From positions 62,001 through 126,000 of the forward strand of contig JADIYI010000006.1 in NCBI GenBank assembly GCA_016705365.1: 64,000 nucleotides of DNA. Direction: 5' to 3'. Positions within the stretch are counted from its first letter, which is position 1; each line of letters opens with the position of its first letter. Of this stretch, positions 60,657 to 64,000 are shown one piece after another. This stretch comes from Gammaproteobacteria bacterium (lineage in GTDB: Bacteria; Pseudomonadota; Gammaproteobacteria; Pseudomonadales; UBA5518). Position numbers and translations under genes: made by a program. Below the pieces are notes generated by a model. That model was given only the letters and a program-made list of their open reading frames with translations, was not told the origin of the DNA and searched no databases.

Positions 60657-62276
60657 CTAGTTTCCATCCGACACGCCCCAGGCATAGCGTTGCGCCGCGA
60701 GAAAGCGCAGCGCATCGTCATGGCCGCAGCACCGCTCCTGCAGGCTGGCAAATTTCGCGCAGGCCAGCACGAAGGGTTCCGCAATCGGGGCGTGAAACAC
60801 GATTCCTTCCAGCCCGGCCCAGTCGGCCGCGATCATCTGCACCAGGTACATCAGCTCCGGGTTGCCGCCATAAGCGCCGCAACCCCAGTTGCCGCCGTGG
60901 AGCCTGATCCGGGGCGGTTCATTGCCCGGCAGGACACACGCCTGCACCGTCGCGCGAAAACCCGAATACGCGGTACGCAGCGCATCGTCGATGGTCTCCT
61001 CGCGATACACGCCACTGCCACCGGCCGGCGCCACGATTGCCAGCAGGTTGCTGAGCGCAGACGCCTCGATACGAGAGCTTGCACGCACGATCACATCCGG
61101 CGTGGCGCGGGCAAAGTGGTTGCCATAGAGGCCCTGCGGCCGCCCCTGCCCCGTGTTCGCGTCAGTCGCCACCGCGATCCGCCGCGCGACGCCCTGCACC
61201 AGGACCGGCGTGGGCATGCCCGCACGATCGCGCGTGCGGGGATCGTAGCGCTCGTGCTGTCGCGCCAGGCACACCAGCTTTTGCCGCACGCTCGCGAGCA
61301 GCGGGTGTTCCGCTACCTGCATTTCATCCTGTGCGAACAAGGGGCTGCCATAGGCAAAGAACAACTCCCCGTCGGCGAAATTGAGATGCCACTCGTGCCC
61401 GGGAGCAACACCGGGCGAAGGCCGGTAGCTGAAGTATCCCGGCTCGGCGCTGACCAGCAAGGCGCTGCCGCAGCAGGCCTTGACGGGCGTGGCGCAAGGC
61501 CAGCGCGACACCCAGATTTCGCCACGCTCGACCTCACCGGGCGGGTACGCCAGATCGTAAAGCAGCTGCTTGTGCGGATGACTGAACACCGGTGGATGGG
61601 CTCGGCGCAATTCCGCCGTGTTCCAGCTTTCGCGAAACAACGGCTTCATGGCTGCCGGCTCCGCGATCCGGGGCCGTAGGGGCATCGTGCGCCCGGGCTC
61701 ATCGACGCATTCCTGCACGCTGCCCGGCGCGCGCTGGCACAACACGTACTCGAGCTGTGCATCGGTCTCGATCGTGGCGGCACGCGCGGCGCGCACCGCG
61801 CTCACCGCCTGCGCTGGCGGCATGCCAAACTCGATCAGCAGGCGCGCCGCCAGCAGGCCGGTGCGGCCGAGTCCGCCCTTGCAGTGCACCAGGATCTTGT
61901 GCCCCGCGGCCAACCGCGCACGCACTACTGCGCCATGCGCGCTCCAGGCGGCCTCCCACTGCGCGTCGGGAATGCCCGCATCAGGGATCGGCAGATGGAA
62001 GTAGTCGATGCCGGCCGGAAGCCGCTCGGCGGTATCGGCCACACCGAGTTCGAGCATCTCGTGCTCTTCCACCAGGTTGATGATTGCGCGCGCACCCCAG
62101 CTTGCGATGGCCGCGAGATCGGTATCGAGATCGCGCTCCCAGGCGCCCGAAATCGCCTCGCGCTGGCGTTTGCCGGGGCAGAATGTCAGGCCGATGACAC
62201 CCCTCGCGCCCGGTACCGCGACTTCGTCGATGCGCAGCGGATCGCTGCTGCTGTTTCTCACCACCGCATGCTCCAT
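60657..62276 (-). CDS. Dual-specificity phosphatase fused to a PARG-like domain
   Basis: A 539-aa protein. Residues ~60-170 form a cysteine phosphatase of the CDKN3/DSP kind: ILVHCKGGLGRTGLLAARLL near residue 128 carries the HC-x5-RT signature. Residues ~210-539 resemble poly(ADP-ribose) glycohydrolase: LRTAYSGFRATVQ and GGNWGCGAYGGNPELMYLVQ near residue 460 parallel the animal PARG motif TGNWGCGAFGG. The PARG catalytic GGG-x-QEE loop was not found, so this part may bind ADP-ribose rather than hydrolyse it. ATG 62276 has GGAG 8 nt upstream. Confidence 0.75.
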   Translation of the reverse strand: MEHAVVRNSSSDPLRIDEVAVPGARGVIGLTFCPGKRQREAISGAWERDLDTDLAAIASWGARAIINLVEEHEMLELGVADTAERLPAGIDYFHLPIPDAGIPDAQWEAAWSAHGAVVRARLAAGHKILVHCKGGLGRTGLLAARLLIEFGMPPAQAVSAVRAARAATIETDAQLEYVLCQRAPGSVQECVDEPGRTMPLRPRIAEPAAMKPLFRESWNTAELRRAHPPVFSHPHKQLLYDLAYPPGEVERGEIWVSRWPCATPVKACCGSALLVSAEPGYFSYRPSPGVAPGHEWHLNFADGELFFAYGSPLFAQDEMQVAEHPLLASVRQKLVCLARQHERYDPRTRDRAGMPTPVLVQGVARRIAVATDANTGQGRPQGLYGNHFARATPDVIVRASSRIEASALSNLLAIVAPAGGSGVYREETIDDALRTAYSGFRATVQACVLPGNEPPRIRLHGGNWGCGAYGGNPELMYLVQMIAADWAGLEGIVFHAPIAEPFVLACAKFASLQERCCGHDDALRFLAAQRYAWGVSDGN

Positions 62277-62543
62277 TTTTCTCACTCCGATGCGCCCCAG
62301 TGGCGATCCCGATGGACCGGCAAAGATGCTCCCGGCAGGGGGATCGTCTCAGGGGCGCTTGACACTCTTTATCGCACGCCGACAGTGTCTCTTGCCACGG
62401 CATCACCAGATGAGGCCGACGGCGCTGATCCCGAAAAATCGAGCACGACGTCCAGCCCCGATTGCCCCACCGTCACGCGTTGCGGGGCGTTGCCCGCCCC
62501 CTGGCCTCATGCCATGATGCCGCAAACACCCCGGGGCATGACC

Positions 62544-63521
62544 ATGGATCGTACCGAGCGCTTTCACAAGATCCAGCAATTGCTGGAGAACCGCCGCCTG
62601 GTCACTTTCCGGCAATTGCAGGAGGCCTGCGAAGTTTCGCGGGCCACGTTGCAGCGCGATCTCGAGTACCTGCGCAACCGCTTCAACGCCCCGATCGTCT
62701 TCGACCGCGACGCCGGCGGGTATCGCTTCGAGGCGCTTCCCGCCGAGGCCGGCGGCCAGTTCGCGCTGCCGGGGCTGTGGTTCACCTCGCAGGAAATCCA
62801 CGCCCTGCTGACCATGCAGCACCTGCTGGCCAATCTCGACCCGGGCGGGCTGCTGGCTCCCCATGTGCAGCCATTGATGACCCGCCTCAACACCCTGCTC
62901 GGCGAGGCAAAGAATCCCGCCGAGGAAATCCGCCGCCGCGTGCTGCTGGTCGGGATCGGCAGGCGCGCGATGAAGCTCGATCACTTCGAGAAGGCCGGCG
63001 CCGCGCTGCTGCACCGCAAGCGCCTCGAGATCGATTACTACGCGCGCGGCAGCAACGAGACCACGACGCGCCAGGTCTCGCCCCAGCGCCTGGTTCACTA
63101 TCGCGAGAACTGGTACCTCGATGCCTGGTGCCACCTGCGCAAGGGGCTGCGGAATTTCGCGGTCGATTCGATCCGCGATGCGTCCATCGTCGACCGCCCG
63201 GCACGCGAAGTGCCGCGTTCGACGGTGGAAACCGTGCTCGGCCCCGGCTACGGCATCTTCACCGGCAAGAAGGTCGCGACCGCCGTGCTGCGCTTCACGC
63301 CCGAGCGCGCACGCTGGGTCGCGACCGAAGCATGGCACCCCGACCAGCGCGGCGAGTTCGGCAAGGATGGCTACTACACCCTGCGCTTACCGTATGCCGA
63401 TGACCGGGAGCTGATGATGGATATCCTGAAGTACGGGGCGGATTGCGAGGTGGTGGGGCCGAAACAGTTGCGAAACAGTATTTCCGCCGAGCTGGATGAA
63501 ATGAAAAAGGCCTATCGTTGA
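62544..63521 (+). CDS. WYL-domain transcriptional regulator
   Basis: A 325-aa regulator of the YafY/DeoR-like WYL type. The N-terminal winged HTH is HKIQQLLENRRLVTFRQLQE with SRATLQRDLEYLR, and the WYL core is RLEIDYYARGSNETTT, QRLVHYRENWYLDAWCHLRK and FAVDSIRDASI. A C-terminal WCX-like region ends DILKYGADCEVVGPKQLR. ATG 62544 has GGGG at good spacing. It is divergent from the phosphatase-PARG fusion, so it may regulate it. Confidence 0.9.
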   Translation: MDRTERFHKIQQLLENRRLVTFRQLQEACEVSRATLQRDLEYLRNRFNAPIVFDRDAGGYRFEALPAEAGGQFALPGLWFTSQEIHALLTMQHLLANLDPGGLLAPHVQPLMTRLNTLLGEAKNPAEEIRRRVLLVGIGRRAMKLDHFEKAGAALLHRKRLEIDYYARGSNETTTRQVSPQRLVHYRENWYLDAWCHLRKGLRNFAVDSIRDASIVDRPAREVPRSTVETVLGPGYGIFTGKKVATAVLRFTPERARWVATEAWHPDQRGEFGKDGYYTLRLPYADDRELMMDILKYGADCEVVGPKQLRNSISAELDEMKKAYR

Positions 63522-63589
63522 TGGTTCAACACCGCAGTTCGAGGAAAGCGGGACCGACCGACTCGAAGCTTTTTGTGTGGTGACCCACG

Positions 63590-64000
63590 CTACTGCTGCG
63601 CCCGCTCCAGCTCGAACATCCGGTAGAGGATGCGGCGCCATTCCTCGTATCGCTGCTGCAGGCTGCCGTCGAGGGATACCATCCGGCCTTCGATCTCGAG
63701 CAGCGTCGGAGACAATTCGTTGTTCAGTCCGGTCGCGAGCAACGCGACTTCCTGCTGCTCGACTTTCGACCATTTGTAGGCGTTGTAGCTTTGCTTCATC
63801 GACTCGTAGGCATCGAGATGACGCTTGTCCTTTGACTTCAGCTGCTCGGTGCGGGATTCCACGTAGAACGATTCCTCGCGGATGATCTTGCGCCACATGT
63901 CATAGCTCGGCGTCATCCGGTCAAAGAGTTCCGCGTATTGCTCGTCAACGGCATCGACGAACAGGTATTCGTGCTCACGCACGCGCTCGATGCGCTCCAT
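63590..64000 (-). CDS. Hypothetical protein, possibly cut by the window edge
   Basis: A 136-aa charged helical protein (MERIERVREHEYLFVDAVDE at the start, YNAYKWSKVEQQEVALLATG in the middle). The ATG falls exactly at the window border, so the real start may lie outside. No domain recognised. It is convergent with the WYL regulator. Confidence 0.5.
   Translation of the reverse strand: MERIERVREHEYLFVDAVDEQYAELFDRMTPSYDMWRKIIREESFYVESRTEQLKSKDKRHLDAYESMKQSYNAYKWSKVEQQEVALLATGLNNELSPTLLEIEGRMVSLDGSLQQRYEEWRRILYRMFELERAQQ

Overview
The window looks like chromosome of a GC-rich gammaproteobacterium. A TonB-dependent receptor, TPR-sulfotransferase, wax-ester synthase/DGAT-type acyltransferase, NhaD antiporter, SbcCD, HDOD and PspA proteins, and many SDR, acyl-CoA dehydrogenase and SnoaL-type genes together resemble aquatic heterotrophs of the Halieaceae/Spongiibacteraceae kind. 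The lineage is an inference from gene content. No rRNA, tRNA, CRISPR array, intact insertion sequence or prophage was recognised.

1-6.9 kb: a minus-strand catabolic operon (class III aminotransferase, CoA-transferase A+B, semialdehyde-type dehydrogenase, second class III aminotransferase) is divergent from an IclR regulator. 7-19.6 kb: a TPR-sulfotransferase with a frameshift in a G tract, a TonB-dependent receptor with a clear terminator, an M20 peptidase, a zinc-ribbon/HEFGH membrane protein, two divergent exported amidohydrolases, an Asp/Asn hydroxylase-like protein, an acyl-CoA dehydrogenase and CorA.

19.6-29 kb is the accessory region. It opens with debris: a thiol-peroxidase-like fragment, a perfect 58-bp palindrome, and a RelE-type toxin cut short inside an inverted repeat. 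Next is the most interesting locus: two copies of a conserved structured RNA, whose closing stems differ in a compensatory way, precede a 76-aa protein and a translationally coupled four-gene unit. That unit is a MoxR-like AAA ATPase, an unknown 147-aa protein, an HExxH-metallopeptidase/VWA protein and a divergent S-adenosylmethionine synthetase. It is followed by lower-GC genes: a coiled-coil protein, a secreted Cys-repeat protein, a tiny exported Asp-repeat protein and an HNH endonuclease overlapping or abutting a HIT protein and sbcCD.

29-50 kb: sbcD-sbcC, a DUF4258-like protein, a WYL regulator with a SnoaL partner, DUF1003, aquaporin, small membrane proteins, an alpha/beta hydrolase with SDRs, a tandem GST_N protein, a persulfide dioxygenase-rhodanese next to TauE/SafE, a class V aminotransferase, an HDOD protein, a parvulin and an acyltransferase. 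47.8-53.1 kb: a two-component system divergent from a pspA-membrane protein-VWA operon, with GTAAA direct repeats between them. 53-64 kb: a cysteine synthase-like enzyme, NhaD, a CAP-RTX exoprotein, a WS/DGAT-SDR pair, a second and longer Asp-repeat protein, a phosphatase-PARG-like fusion, a second WYL regulator, and a partial gene at the edge.
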